Below, piece by piece: positions 45,835 to 56,750 of a stretch of DNA of 64,000 nucleotides (the first letter of the stretch is position 1; every line of letters starts with the position of its first letter). The DNA lies in assembly GCA_022828595.1 (NCBI GenBank), contig JAKGHH010000004.1:51386922-51450921 (forward strand), written 5' to 3'. The notes beneath the pieces were generated by a model. The model searched no databases. It had not been told where the DNA came from and was given only the letters and a program-made list of their open reading frames with translations. The stretch is from Nelumbo lutea. Its lineage: Eukaryota; Streptophyta; Magnoliopsida; Proteales; Nelumbonaceae. The position numbers and the translations under genes were made by a program.

Positions 45835-48225
45835 CTAAATCAAGATGTCCTCTCTACCAACAATCTCCCGGAGTACGTGGTACTTCCTCTCGATGTGCTT
45901 CGACTTCGAGTGGGCTCGTGGCTCCTTAACCTGAGCAATCACTCCATTATTGTCACACAACAATGAGATGTGTGATGTGCTGGATGGAACTACTCCCAAT
46001 TCATGAACGAACTTCTTCATCCACACGGTTTCCTTGGCAGTTTCACTTGCAGCAATGTATTCGGCCTCGGTTGTGGAGTCTGCTGTGGACCTCTATTTGC
46101 TGCTTTTCCAGCAAACAACACACGATCCTATCGTGAAAACATATCCAGATGTAGATTTTCTATCATCCGGATCCGACTGGAAATCTGCATCTGTATACCC
46201 TTGGATATGTAGTGAACTACCATCGAATACCAGATAAAACTCTTTTGTCCTTCGAATGTACTTAAGTATGCATTTCATAGTAGTCCAATGCTCCTACCCT
46301 GGGTTGGCCTAGAATCTGCTTACTACACTCACTGCCTAGGCGATGTCAGGACAAGTGCACAGCATGGCATACATGATGCTCCCTACGGCTGAGGCATAGG
46401 GAACGTCTTTCATACTCTCGCTCTCCTCAGAGGTCTTTGGAGACATCTTCTTGGAGAGATTGACTCCATGCCTAAAAGGAACATTTCCTTTCTTGGAGAT
46501 TTCCATGCTGTATCTCTTGACTATTTTGTCAATATAAGCAGATTGGGATAATTCTATTATTCGCTTCGATCTATCTCTATAGAGTCGAAGACCCAGTATA
46601 TAGAAGGCTTCTCCATGGTCTTTCATGGAGAATTGCTGTGATAGCCATCCTTTTATCATAGTTAACATTCCTACATCATTCCCAATGAGTAGAATGTCAT
46701 CTACATACAGAACTAGAAACGTAACCTTGTCACCACTGGTCTTCCTGTAAACACAGGGTTCATCCGGATTTTGCTCAAAATCAAACTTTTTGACCGTAGA
46801 GTCGAATTGGATGTTCCAACTTCCAGAAGCTTGCTTGAGTCCATATATGGATCTATTCAACTTACAGACCATGTGTTCCTGACCTGCAACTACAAAACCT
46901 TGCGGTTGCTGCATATAGATATCTTTAGTAAGATCTCCATTTAGGAATGTAGTTTTGACATCCATCTGCCAAATCTCAAAGTCATAGTAAGTTGTTATAG
47001 CTAACAGGATCCTAATGGATTTAAGCATGGCCACAGGCAAAAAGGTTTCCTCATAATCGATGCCTTCTTTCTGAGTGTATCCTTTCACCACTAGACAAGA
47101 TTTGTAGGTCTCAACCCTGCCATCGGGGCCCTTCTTCCTCTTGTAGATCCATTTGCAACCAATTGCTTTTACCCCAGAGGGTGGATCCACTAGCGTCCAG
47201 ACTCCATTGGTCTCCATTGAGTCAATCTCAGCTCTCATGGCATCTACCCATTTAAGGGAGTCTATGTCCAACATAGCTTCCGTATAAGTCACGGGATCCT
47301 CTTCACTAGTGAAGGTTTCAACCAGGTAACTATCCTGATTGTAACCAAAATGGACCGGTGGCCTGGACACCCGGGTAGATCTTCTAGGTTGGTCACTACC
47401 TGGAACTTGTGGGACACCTCCCACTGCATCTGAGCTCTCCTCACCAAGAACAATTTCCTGACTAAATTTGTCTAGGATGTAGTAATTTTCCAAGAATTGT
47501 GCATTCCGACTGCAGAACAACTTCTGCTCACTTGGATCATAGAATAGGTAGCCCACTGAGCCCTTTGGGTAGCCTACGAATAGGCAATGATTGGTCTTGG
47601 ATTCCAATTTGTCCAGATTCATTCTTTTAACGTAAGCTGGACAACCCCAAATCTTCAAGTGTCATACACTTGGTTTCTTTCCGGTCCAAAGCTCATAGGG
47701 AGTCTTAGGAACCGATTTGGTTGGAACCCGGTTCAGCACGTATATCGCAGTCTCTAATGCGTATCCCCAAAAAGATGTAGGTAACTTTGAATGGATGAGA
47801 AGTGATCGGACCATATCTAATAGGGTCATATTCCTCTTCTCTGAAACACCGTTAAGTTGTGGTGTAGCAGGAGGAGCTAACTGTAATACTATCCCATTTA
47901 CCTTTAAGTAGTCCCTGAATTCGTCAGAGAGATATTCGCCGCCTCGATTTGATTGAAGGGACTTAATTTCTCTCCCTAACAGTTTCTCGACTTCTTGTCT
48001 GAACTCTTTGAACTTTTCAAAGGATTCTGACTTATGTCTCATTAGGTACACGTAACCATATCGTGAGTAGTCATTGGTGAATGTAATGAAATACACGTGT
48101 TGGTTACGGGTCCTAACACTTAGGGGACCACATACATCAGTATGTACAAGGTCAAGCGTGCTTGTACATCTTTCAGGCTTACCGTTAAATGACCTTTTTG
48201 TCATCTTACCCTGAAGGCAAGGCTC
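45835..48225 (-). pseudogene. Copia A pol: integrase, reverse transcriptase, RNase H
   Basis: One long frame with few lesions. Integrase core 48204-47700 ([36 protein letters not shown]). Linker with LFVGYPKGSVGYLFYDP. Reverse transcriptase from about 47200 (AIGCKWIYKRKKGPDG), with DVKTTFLNGDL and the intact catalytic VLYVDDILLIG near 46700. RNase H follows at 46278-45835 (YTDADFQSDPDDRKS, LLCDNNGVIAQ). In-frame stops are TGA at 47662-47664 and a TAG near 46336 where copia B has a glutamine codon (SQAVSVV). The element is recent enough to keep most motifs but is defective. Confidence 0.92.
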
Positions 48226-48229
48226 ACAA

Positions 48230-49600
48230 GTGGAAAGATCTTCTACAGTTAGAAAATCCTCCTGGAAGCGGGATTACTTTGTGGTCCCTAACCCCGAGGG
48301 GTGGCTCTTTCCCACTGCTTGGAGGGGTACTATTCAGGACCCCGAGGCCGAGCTGGACCCTGAGACTCGAAAAACGATGCTGTCCTGGGCGTTAGTAGGC
48401 TTCCATTGCTCGGACTACTTAGCCGAGGAGAAGCTCATGTAGGCAGGCTTGAGCCCGGGTAGGTCGGTCTTTTATAGGCCGTGTAGTGACTTGTGAATAT
48501 TGTGTACACATGCATTTTGTTTATTGTTGGACTAATGCCTTGTGGTCTTGTGGCAGCCATCGTGTCTAGTTCCGATTCGCGCTGCCTTCTCTCGGGTAGC
48601 CAGAGACAATAGGTGAAGAGGACGCGCCCTGACCGAACCCCACCTTCGGGAAGCACTGAGTTCAGGTCTGCCGAGTCAGTCCTGCCCTCTCCTTCGCCCG
48701 AGGTTCCGATGCCCCCTCCTGAGGGGACTAGTGGGACTAACCCTGGGGGAAGCGAGCTTCGTCAGCCCGGGGAGGTACCCTTTAACCCCCTTCAGCCCCG
48801 TCCTTACCCCCGATTCCCAGTGGGAAACTGGGAAGGGGTAAATGATTATCTGGTAGCTCACTGGAGGAGTCAAAAGACGATCACCAATGATGAAATCGCT
48901 TAGTGGGGAAACATGGAGCCCGGGGATCTCTCCGCGTTCGCCTCTGCTCACTGCATGGTGGTAAGTGACCTTTTTCCCTCTTCCTCTCTTGTTTTGCCCT
49001 TTTCCGTTGTCTTCTAATCTTTCTTTTTCGCCGATAGGTAAATTCTACCATCCATGCCATGGCTCTCCAGATGCGCATCCATCGCGTCGACGCCCTCGAC
49101 CAGCGTGCTGCCAACCAGAAGCTCCAGGTCGAGCTTGACCGGATCCAGGGTGAGCTCCATCACACCCACAAGGGGAGCGAGTCTCAGGAGCTGCTCGTCC
49201 ACGACCAGGAGGTTCAAATCACTCGGCTTACTGAAGAGAGCACACACTATAGGGAGGAATCGTCTAGGATGGCAGGGGAGAGGGAGCTTCTCGGGTAGCA
49301 GGTGCGGGACTTGGAGTCCACTCTTCTGAATCGGACCCGAAACTTTGATCAGATGGTGGAGGCTGAGCGAGAGAAAGCGGTCTGGGATTTTAAAGACTCC
49401 CATAATTTTCATGACCTCTAGGTGGAGTATGGTTCGGGTTTGTACCGCTCAGGGTTTAAGCTCTGTCGGTGGCTGGTTCGGAAGAAGTTCTCCAGGCTCA
49501 ACCTCGACGACATTAATATGAAGGGTCTGTCTCCTGAGACAACGGACCAAGCGGATGAAGAGGAGCCTGATTCTCCGGAGGATGAGGAGGCAGATTCTTG
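48230..49600 (+). pseudogene. Antisense ORF of gypsy-2 (transposase_28-like C-terminal half), with two introns
   Basis: Runs opposite to gag-pol. It starts in mid-protein ([19 protein letters not shown] at about 48255-48310), with the N-terminal half lost at the copia junction. An intron is predicted at 48459-48556 (CCCGG|GTAGGT to GTGGCAG|CC) and a second at 48961-49037 (ATGGTG|GTAAGTG to GCCGATAG|GTAAAT, with a T-rich tract). Both keep the frame. Downstream lie a proline/serine-rich segment (48640-48800), a coiled coil (49059-49300, with LQVELDRIQGELHH), a conserved block GFKLCRWLVRKKFSRLNLDD and an acidic tail. Stops at about 48440, 48610, 48901, 49297 and 49420 show decay. The function is unknown. 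Confidence 0.7.
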
Positions 49601-49730
49601 AGGTGGCATTTCTCTGGGCTTTTGTGGCTTCCGGGTGCCGTAAACCCGATCTTTCACAAGTTTTCGATTGGGGGTTGTGCCCTATGATGATCAAACCTTT
49701 CCCTGAACTGTTTAGCTTAGTTACTGCACT

Positions 49731-49760
49731 TGTTATTATTATTATTATTATTTTTTTTTT
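49731..49760. repeat. (TTA)n microsatellite plus T run
   Basis: About eight ATT/TTA trinucleotides followed by Ts, in gypsy-2 between the antisense ORF and the tandem block. Confidence 0.85.
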
Positions 49761-50020
49761 GCCAATGAAAGTTTCTTCCTTCTTTTGAGTATGATGAACT
49801 CCCTTTGTTTTTTACTAAAGAAATTTCATCATTTGAGCTGTTAAGGCCCCTGTGGTATACCGTGGAGTGATTACAATGTATGTCTGAGCTAAGCATTGGT
49901 TGGCTATTCAGTTCTACCAACGTATCAGGATGAGCTATGCTTCGCAGGGTTTAAACCCGAGCTGCTTATGCTTTTGATATTTCATACCTTGCCTTCGCTA
50001 CTGAAGTGTCCCTCTTCACG

Positions 50021-50295
50021 CCGAGGTCTTTGTTAGCTCGATGTTTTGGCCCTTGGGCTGAGGGAGTGGCTCGTGGCCCACTCGCGGAGTTTGCCCATGC
50101 CATAAGAGGCGGTTGGGTCCTGTTGTGCCAAGGTCATATTAGCCCGGTATTCTGGCCCTTAGGCTTTGGGAGGGACCCGTAGTCCACTCTTGGATTTCTC
50201 CTAGGCCGAAGTGGCAACTGGGGTCTTCTTGTGCCGAGGTCATGTAGCTCGGTCTTCTGGCCCTTAGGCTTTGGAAGGGACCCGTAGTCTGCTTG
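50021..50295. repeat. Tandem repeat, period about 107 bp, within gypsy-2
   Basis: Units start with CC(G/A)AGGTC at 50021, 50128 and 50234. Each contains TTCTGGCCCTTAGGCTTTGG (or a close variant) and GACCCGTAGTC. It lies between integrase and the antisense ORF, in the 3' untranslated zone, where Tat-like elements often carry tandem repeats. Confidence 0.82.
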
Positions 50296-50479
50296 ATTTT
50301 TACAGATAATATTGCCTCAAGTTGACAATATTCCATGCTCGAGGTACTTGTTTCCCTTCGAGGGTCTTGAGCTCATATGTTCCTTCCCCGAGCACTCGTT
50401 TCACTCAGTAAGGACCTTCCCAGTTGGACCCAAGCTTGCCAGAACCGGGCTCAGGCACCATAACTTTACGAAGGGCCAG

Positions 50480-51330
50480 GTCGCCAACACGCATGTTTCA
50501 CCTCTTGACCCTGGCGTTATAGTACTGAGCTACTCTCTGCTGGTAGGCTGCGGTCCTAATGTACGCAAGGTTCCTTACTTCGTCGAGTAGGTCGAGGTTG
50601 GTACGTAGCTCATCTTCGTTTGTTTGATCACTATATGCTTCTAGGCGCAACGTAGGTACTTCGATCTCTGCGGGAATCACTGCTTCGGTGCCGTAGGTGA
50701 GATTGAAGGGTGTTTCTCCCGTGGCGGTCTTCTCCGTGGTCCGGTAGGCCCATAGGACACTGGGTAGTTCATCTGCCCACAATCTTTTAGCTCTGTCCAG
50801 CCGTGCCTTTAGTCCGTGGAGGATGGATCTGTTCGTGACTTTTGCTTGACCGTTTGCTTGAGGGTGCGCGATTGAAGTAAAGTTCTGTTGGATCCCCATG
50901 TCTCGGCACCAGTCTTGAAATTTGATGTCCTTGAACTGTTTGCCATTGTCGGAGATCAATACCCGAGGTAGTCTGAAGTGGCATACGATGTTCTTCCAAA
51001 AGAAGTTTTGGACATTTCGGGCTATGATCGTCACAAGGGCTCAACCTCTACCCACTTGGTATAATAGTCCACCGCCACTGCTAAGAACTTTCTTCCACCC
51101 GTTGCTGGCAGGAATGGCCCGAGTAGATCGATGCCCCACTGCACAAAGGGCCACGGGCTAGTGAGATACTTGAAGTCGACAACGGGTTGGTGGTAAATAT
51201 TGGCATGTCTCTAACATTTGTCACATTTTCTAACGAGTTCAATGGCGTCTGCCTTCATTGTTGGCCAATAATACCCTTGCCGAAGCGCTTTTTGGGCAAG
51301 GGCCTTGCCCCCCAAGTGTCCGCCGCACAG
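50480..51330 (-). pseudogene. Gypsy-2 integrase
   Basis: The zinc-binding region ELVRKCDKC-RHANIYHQP lies at about 51235-51175 with a stop inside. The core block PRVLISDNGKQFKD, FTSIAHPQANGQAKVTNR and ELPSVLWAYRTTEKTATGET lie at 50960-50690, followed by a C-terminal segment to 50498. The enzyme would join element cDNA to the chromosome. A frameshift separates the finger from the core. Confidence 0.88.
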
Positions 51331-51334
51331 ACCC

Positions 51335-52528
51335 TCATGAGTGTCGTAGAGTACGAGCTGCCTGGCATTGCACCCTTCTGGCTGCATTGCGATCTGCGGG
51401 GAGTGTCCCGTGTAACAAGAAGCTCATGAGTGGGTCAATCCAGTTTGGCTCTGCTCGAACGATGGGAGCGACCTCCTCTGCCCCCCCGAGAATGCTAGGC
51501 TTAGGCAAGTCCTCTATGTACACGATTCTCATGGCGATGTCACTAGTGCTGGCTAACTTGGATAAGGCATCGGCCTCGGCGTTCTCCGATCTAGGGATCC
51601 GTCTAATGAAGTGTGACTGGAAATTGAGCAGGGCCTCTCTAACTCTGGCTAAGTAGGTGACCATGGCCGGCTCGCGAGCTTCATATTCGCCCGTGACCTG
51701 GTTAACCACGAGTTGAGAGTCGCTGCAGATAATGATGTGCTTGGCTTTTACTTCTCTGGCTAAGGCTAGTCTGGCTATCAATGCCTCGTATTCTGCTTCA
51801 TTGTTGGATGCCTCAAACTCGAAGCGTAGCGCGTACTCCAGTTTCTTGCTGCTTGGGCCGTGCAGAACTATTCTGGCACCGCTGCCCTATTGGTTTGAGG
51901 AGCCATCTACGTGAAGGATCTAGGGTTCCTCATCCCGGCTGGTGGTTGGCCGAGCTAGGAGAGGTGCCACACTGACTACTACTTCATGGGGTTCAGACTC
52001 GACCGATCCGAGAGCTTCGGGCTCACCCGAGATGGGAGCCTCGCGCTCAACCGGACTGGGAACTTTGGAGCTGAATGTGCATTCGGCTATGAAATCTGCT
52101 AAGGATTGGGCCTTAATGGCAGTTCGTGGCTTGTGTTGGAGGTCGTACTTGCTGAGCTCAATGACCCACTTTGTCAGCCAACCGAAGACCTCGGGCTTAA
52201 GCAATACTTGCCTCAGAGGTTTGTCGGTAAGGATGATAACAGTATGAGCTTGGAAGTATGGGTGGAGCTTTCGAGCTACAATTATCAATGCGTATGCTAG
52301 CTTTTCCATCTCTGGGTATCTTATTTCTGCTCCCTGCAATACTTTACTAACATAATAGATGGGTCGTTGGACCCGATCTACTTCCTTAATTAGTACCGAA
52401 CTGACCACCTCATCGCTCGTCGAGAGGTAGAGTTCTAAAACATCACCCTCATCGGGCCGGGTTAAGGTCGGCATGCTAGTAAGGTATTCTTTGAGCTCGT
52501 CGAATCGAGCTAGCAATCTTGGGTCCAT
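51335..52528 (-). pseudogene. Gypsy-2 RNase H domains
   Basis: The RT-linked RNase H block is at 52528-51920 (LYLSTSDEVVSSVLI, RPIYYVSKVLQGAEIRYPEM). A second RNase H-type segment at 51781-51335 includes IIICSDSQLVVNQVTGEYEA and RRIPRSENAEADALSKLAS. Two RNase H modules in tandem are a known feature of the Tat lineage, supporting the assignment. A stop lies near 51918 between them. Confidence 0.85.
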
Positions 52529-53545
52529 TCAAACCCTTTGCTCTTTATTACCTTAAAGAATGGTAGACAGCGGTCCGCCGATTTAGACATGAAACGGCTT
52601 AGGGCAGCTATGCGGCCATTCAACCTCTGAACTTCCTTCAGCTTTCGGGGTGGTTTCATGTCCAAGATGGCCTTAACCTTATCCGGGTTGGCTTTAATGC
52701 CGCACCGGTTAACGATGTATCCTAGGAACTTACCTAAGGTTACACCGAACACACACTTGTTTGGATTCAATCTCATATTAAACTTACGCAGAATTTCAAA
52801 AGAATGTAAGTCTTGTATTAATTCATATGAAAATTGAGTTCTAACGACCATGTCGTCCACATAGCATTCTACTTTTCTGCCGATTAACGGTGGAAATAAT
52901 TTATTTTCAAGCCTCTAAAAGGTTGCCCCTATGGTTTTCAACCTGAAGGGCATAACCTTGTAACATCGAACACACACTTGTTTGGATTCAATCTCATATT
53001 AAACTTACGTAGAATTTCAAAAGAATGCAAGTCTTGTATTAATTCATGTGAAAATTGAGTTCTGACGACCATGTCGTCCACATAGCATTCTACTTTTCTG
53101 CCGATTAACGGTGCAAATAATTTATTTTCATGCCTCTAAAAGGTTGCCCCTGTGGTTTTCAACCTGAAGGGCATAACCTTGTAACAGTATATGCCGAACT
53201 CCGTGATGAAGGCAGTATTTTCTTCATCTGTCGGGTCCATCTTGATCTGGTTATAGCCCGAATAGGCGTCCAAGAAACTTAGCAACTCATGCCTTGAGGT
53301 TGCGTCCACCAGACGGTCGATTCAGGGGAGTGGGAAGCAGTCTTTCGGGCAAGCCCGGTTCAGGTTGGTGTAGTCAATGCACATGCGCCACTTGCCATTG
53401 GCCTTCTTTACCAGGATGGGGTTGGCTACCCAGCTCGGGTATTGGACTTCTCTTATGAAGTCCGCTGCGAGGAGCTTCTTGACTTCCTTGTCGACCGCTT
53501 TCCACCGTTCTGGGGCTAGGTTGCATTTCTTCTATCTAACGGGCC
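52510..53545 (-). pseudogene. Gypsy-2 reverse transcriptase with internal tandem duplication
   Basis: Upstream motifs are read at 53540-53200 (for example, the finger/palm region with GYNQIKMDP near 53260). The catalytic CYVDDMVV block and following NMRLNPNKCVFGV are present twice, near 52870 and 53090, because of a 221-bp direct duplication that shifts the frame. The thumb (YIVNRCGIKANPDKVKAI) ends at about 52600. It cannot make a working enzyme. Confidence 0.88.
52746..53187. repeat. 221-bp tandem duplication in the reverse transcriptase
   Basis: CGAACACACACTTGTTTGG begins at 52746 and 52967, and CATAACCTTGTAAC closes the units at 52951 and 53172. The two copies differ at only a few positions. 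The unit length is not a multiple of three. Confidence 0.93.
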
Positions 53546-53587
53546 TAACAGTTCAGATCGTAGGGGCTCCTGGACTGAAGCGCCGAT

Positions 53588-53995
53588 CTAGAGCATCCGA
53601 GCTGGGTCTACTGTCGAGGTCGGAACCGCGACCATTTCTTCTTTGGGCGCAGCTCGCTCTTCGCCTTGCTCTGTGGGTCGCTCCAGTTTAAGGTCATTGG
53701 CTATCTTGGTTTTCCCCTTTAGGGCGGCAACATAGCACTTGCGGGACTCAAGCTGGTCGCCCCACGCTACTCCCACCCCGAAGTCTGTTGGGAACTTCAT
53801 AGCCAAATGGTATGTGGAGACCACCGCTCGTAGGACATGGGTGATCGGTCGACCTACTATGGCATTGTAGGGCGAGGGGGTCGCTACCACCAGAAAGTTG
53901 AGCTCAAACCTGACCACACAAGGCCACGTGCCGACCTCTACGGGTACTGTTATTTTCCCAAGGGGCCAGACTTCTTCTCCGCTGAAGCCTACCAA
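53588..53995 (-). pseudogene. Gypsy-2 aspartic protease region
   Basis: Contains VGFSGEEVWPLGKITVPV, FLVVATPSPYNAIVGRPI and LAMKFPTDFGVGVAWGDQLE, colinear with the gypsy-1 protease relic. The catalytic D-S/T-G should lie just upstream at about 54000-54090 and sits in a different frame. It would process the gag-pol polyprotein. Confidence 0.75.
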
Positions 53996-54163
53996 AGGAG
54001 TGTCCGCGGGCTTCAGGTCGCTTCTCTACAACTGGAGCTGGTCAAACGCAGCTTTGAAAAGTATGTCGGCCGAGCTGCGTGAGTTGACGAGTACACGCCT
54101 GACCTCGAAGTCGTTGATTCTCAGCTTTATCACAAGCGCGTCATCGTGGGGGTAATGAACACC

Positions 54164-56088
54164 TCATGCATCGTCTTTTATGGAGAAAATCGACTCTTCT
54201 GTTCTTGGCCACTTTGGGGGGTTCTGCTCCTCCTGGGTGACCTCACGAACTGACGTCCAAGCTGCCATTGAGGTGCAACCCGCAACGATTGAACCTCCCA
54301 CTATCATGTGGATGGTCCCCCGAACTGGCCTCTCCTTTGGAGGCTGCCTTCGCGATTGCTCGGCCGACCTGCTGCTGGACTCGGGAGTGTCTTTTCTTTG
54401 CTCCCCTTGCCGACCTATCCTATTACTATTATTATTATTATTATTATTATTATTTTGTATAAAGTTTCTCAAATATCCACGACGGATGAGCTCCTCTATC
54501 TCGTCGCGGTGGTTTTTACAGTTCTTGGTACTATGACCGTGGTCTCTGTGAAAACTACAATACAAATTTTTATTTCTTTCATTAAGATTCCCCCTCAGAC
54601 GGGGTCGCCACTCCACGTACGAAATCCTTGATCGCCATCAGAATTTCGGCCCGCTTCGCGTTCAGTGGAGTGTAATCAGCTCAGTTCGAAGCAGGAGTTC
54701 GGAACAGCTGACTCGGCTTTGCACCCCGAGCTGTTTCCTTTTTTCTTCGGGTGTCCTTTTGACTAGAAGGTTCTCCTTCTCTCTTTCTCTTTTCGGGTGC
54801 GCGCTCACCCTTCTGGTTGATCCCCTCTTCAGTGGCTATGAACTTATCTGCAAGTTTTAGAAACTCGGTTATGGTCGCGGGTCGGTTGACGACCATGTGC
54901 CACTTGAACTCTTTGTGCTTCACGCCATTCTGGGCTGCTGCAAGGCATACGGCGGGATCCAGGCACGGTATCTGCAGACAAGCGTTGTTGAACCGCTTGC
55001 TGGTGACAAAGTGGGACGTGAAGGCTTGTGCGAACTGCGCCCAACTTCTTTTTGACTCGGGTGCCAAGTTCCGGTACCATGTGCAGGCTGCTCCCCTGAA
55101 TGTAGTGAAGAAGGCCACGCACATCCATGACTCACTGGCTCGCGCCAGGTGCATCTGTGACTAAAAAGCATCTACATGATCACTCGGGTTGAACGACCCG
55201 TCATACTTGTCAAGAGGAGCATCGGGACCGCCAGGAGTTTGGAAGACAGGGGGGATGGAACTGAGAGGAGGGGAGCTTTGGCTTCGGCCGAGCCTACCTC
55301 TTCTTTGCCCATGAGCTCGGGCAAATTGCGGGTGACAGATTGGCGAGCTCGGCGTTGGTGCCTATGCTTCCTGACGGGCTCAACGTTCGTGCTGCTCACC
55401 TCCGCGCTATCTAGAATGGTTTGCACCGGGGGTAGCCTGGTCTGCTAGTGATGGCTATGGATAGAAGGGGCCTGCTTGGAGTCTGTTGCTAGGATTTGAA
55501 CCGGTTCTCAAGAATCGGGGTTCCAAACTTCGACTGTCGGTGCGATGTTGACCTGCCGAGCCGGGGTCTTCCTGACCTGTCTGCCCACGACGAGATCGGG
55601 GTAGCCGGTCTCTCCCGTCTGCCATGGGGGGAGGCTTGGTTTTTTGGGAGATTTTGGGGGGCCTCTCCTTGGCCAGAGTGTTCGCTCTGGCGGCGGGACT
55701 TGGCTTGCTGCGAGGCCAGGTGTTGAGGCTGGAGCTGAGGCTATTGAAGCTGAGGTTGGGGCTGTTGGGGGAACTGCTACTGATACTAGTACTAGGAGAC
55801 CTGGTGCAACACGTGCTGTTGGTAGAGCTAAAGTTGTTGGAACTGTTGCATTTGGGCCTGCATGGCTCTCATGCACTACATCAGGTCCTCCAGCTGGTTC
55901 GGGCTGGCCACTGGGGGTACGACCGAAGGTTCGGTGAACGTCGTTCTGACTTTAGTAGGGAGTGGGGCCATGACAGGTGCCAATGTGAGAGGCACGTTCA
56001 AGCTGGGGATTCCGTCCACTGAGAGGGGGATGGTGAACTATCCGATACAGACAGTAGGATGCTGGGGTTGTTCCCTGGAGTTATCCAT
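54164..56088 (-). pseudogene. Gypsy-2 gag
   Basis: Start ATG at 56088 (MDNSREQPQHP), then a glutamine-rich stretch. The capsid-like block FFTTFRGAACTWYRNLAPES and FAQAFTSHFVTSKRF lies at 55120-54990, a basic region GERAPEKRKREGEP near 54800, and a zinc-knuckle-like FHRDHGHSTKNCKNHRDEIE near 54540. A run of about ten asparagines (54421-54456) follows the knuckle, encoded by a trinucleotide microsatellite. Frameshifts and stops occur, mainly at 55150-55900. Confidence 0.8.
54421..54456. repeat. (TTA/AAT)n microsatellite coding poly-asparagine in gag
   Basis: About eleven TTA/ATT units on the plus strand, read as AAT/AAC (Asn) on the minus strand within the gag frame. Confidence 0.92.
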
Positions 56089-56198
56089 TTCCGTGCTTCG
56101 TCCGACATTGAATGTTGGATTGTTTCAAGGAAGAAGAAGGAACTGAAAGAGTTTAGAGAGAAAGGCCTTTTGAAGCGTTTCCCACAGACGACGCCCAA

Positions 56199-56727
56199 TG
56201 ATGTAGCGCAATCTGGGCACTCCTAGCTGACTGCTGACTGGCTCCTCGTTGGCAACGAACGACACTTGAGAAGATGAAAGGAAAGATTCCCGGGGATAGT
56301 AATGTGTACAGAAAGTAAAGCGAAAAACAAAGGCTAAGAGTGGAGGTTGCGCTTTTTTCATATACTCGAGAGGTTGGGGTCTCAAGAAGAAGTTTCTCCT
56401 CTGCCCTGAGGGCTTTTATAGGGGCGCTCTTTGTGAGATTGGGCATAACTGCCACTAGGCCCCCTGCCACAGTCGTTACCTGCCAGGGCTGCGCAGGTGG
56501 CCGTTGCAACATACTCCTTACCTAGGCGAGTGATACGTCCCCAAAGTGACAGCCACGCCTCCGCCTACTGAGAGACGTGGGCGCAGATTGATGAAGGGAC
56601 AGGGATTGCGCTGTCAGTAAGGGATATGGTGTAGCCTGACTGGTATGGCCTGTCAGATAGAAGCTTCTTGCGGAATGCTCGTGCGGCTCCCTCGCGAGCT
56701 ACTTTGCAGCGAGCTCGGAATACTTCA
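56199..56727 (-). repeat. Gypsy-2 5' LTR, 529 bp
   Basis: On the minus strand it starts TGAAGTATTCCGAGC and ends GCGCTACATCA, directly before the primer-binding region. A TATA box CCTATAAAAGCCC is on the minus strand at about 56410. The edge at 56727 abuts copia B sequence after the pentamer ATCTT. Confidence 0.78.
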
Positions 56728-56750
56728 ATCTTGGAGAAGCCTCCTACATA

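Larger units (their letters stand above)
43727..48243 (-). mobile_element. Ty1/copia element A, 5'-truncated (3' LTR plus pol)
   Basis: A minus-strand copia with its 3' LTR at 43727-45706 and pol at 45707-48243. It breaks in the pre-integrase region ([12 protein letters not shown] at about 48190-48225) where the gypsy-2 antisense ORF begins. Gag, protease and the 5' LTR are missing. It belongs to the same family as copia B (56731-59661), which lies in the opposite orientation. Confidence 0.88.
48244..56727 (-). mobile_element. Ty3/gypsy (Tat-like) element 2, lacking its 3' LTR
   Basis: Minus-strand order: 5' LTR (56727-56199), primer-binding region (TTGGGCGTCGTCTGTGGGA, ending near 56180), gag, protease, reverse transcriptase, RNase H, integrase, a tandem repeat block, then an ORF on the opposite strand, ending abruptly in copia A at about 48243. 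The missing part is the end of the antisense ORF region and the 3' LTR. Gag, protease and antisense ORF are of the same kind as in gypsy-1, but the LTRs differ apart from the CATCA end. Known Tat-lineage elements carry such antisense ORFs. Confidence 0.88.

Noticed and set aside
49054..49412. Minus-strand frames across the gypsy-2 antisense ORF as part of gag-pol
   Set aside because: They lie 3' of integrase, carry no retroelement motifs and mirror the coiled-coil coding on the plus strand.
48238..56732. ATCTT at both ends of gypsy-2 (48238-48242 and 56728-56732) as a 5-bp target duplication
   Set aside because: The flanking copia pieces are in opposite orientation and from different parts of pol, and the 3' LTR is absent, so the match is probably chance.
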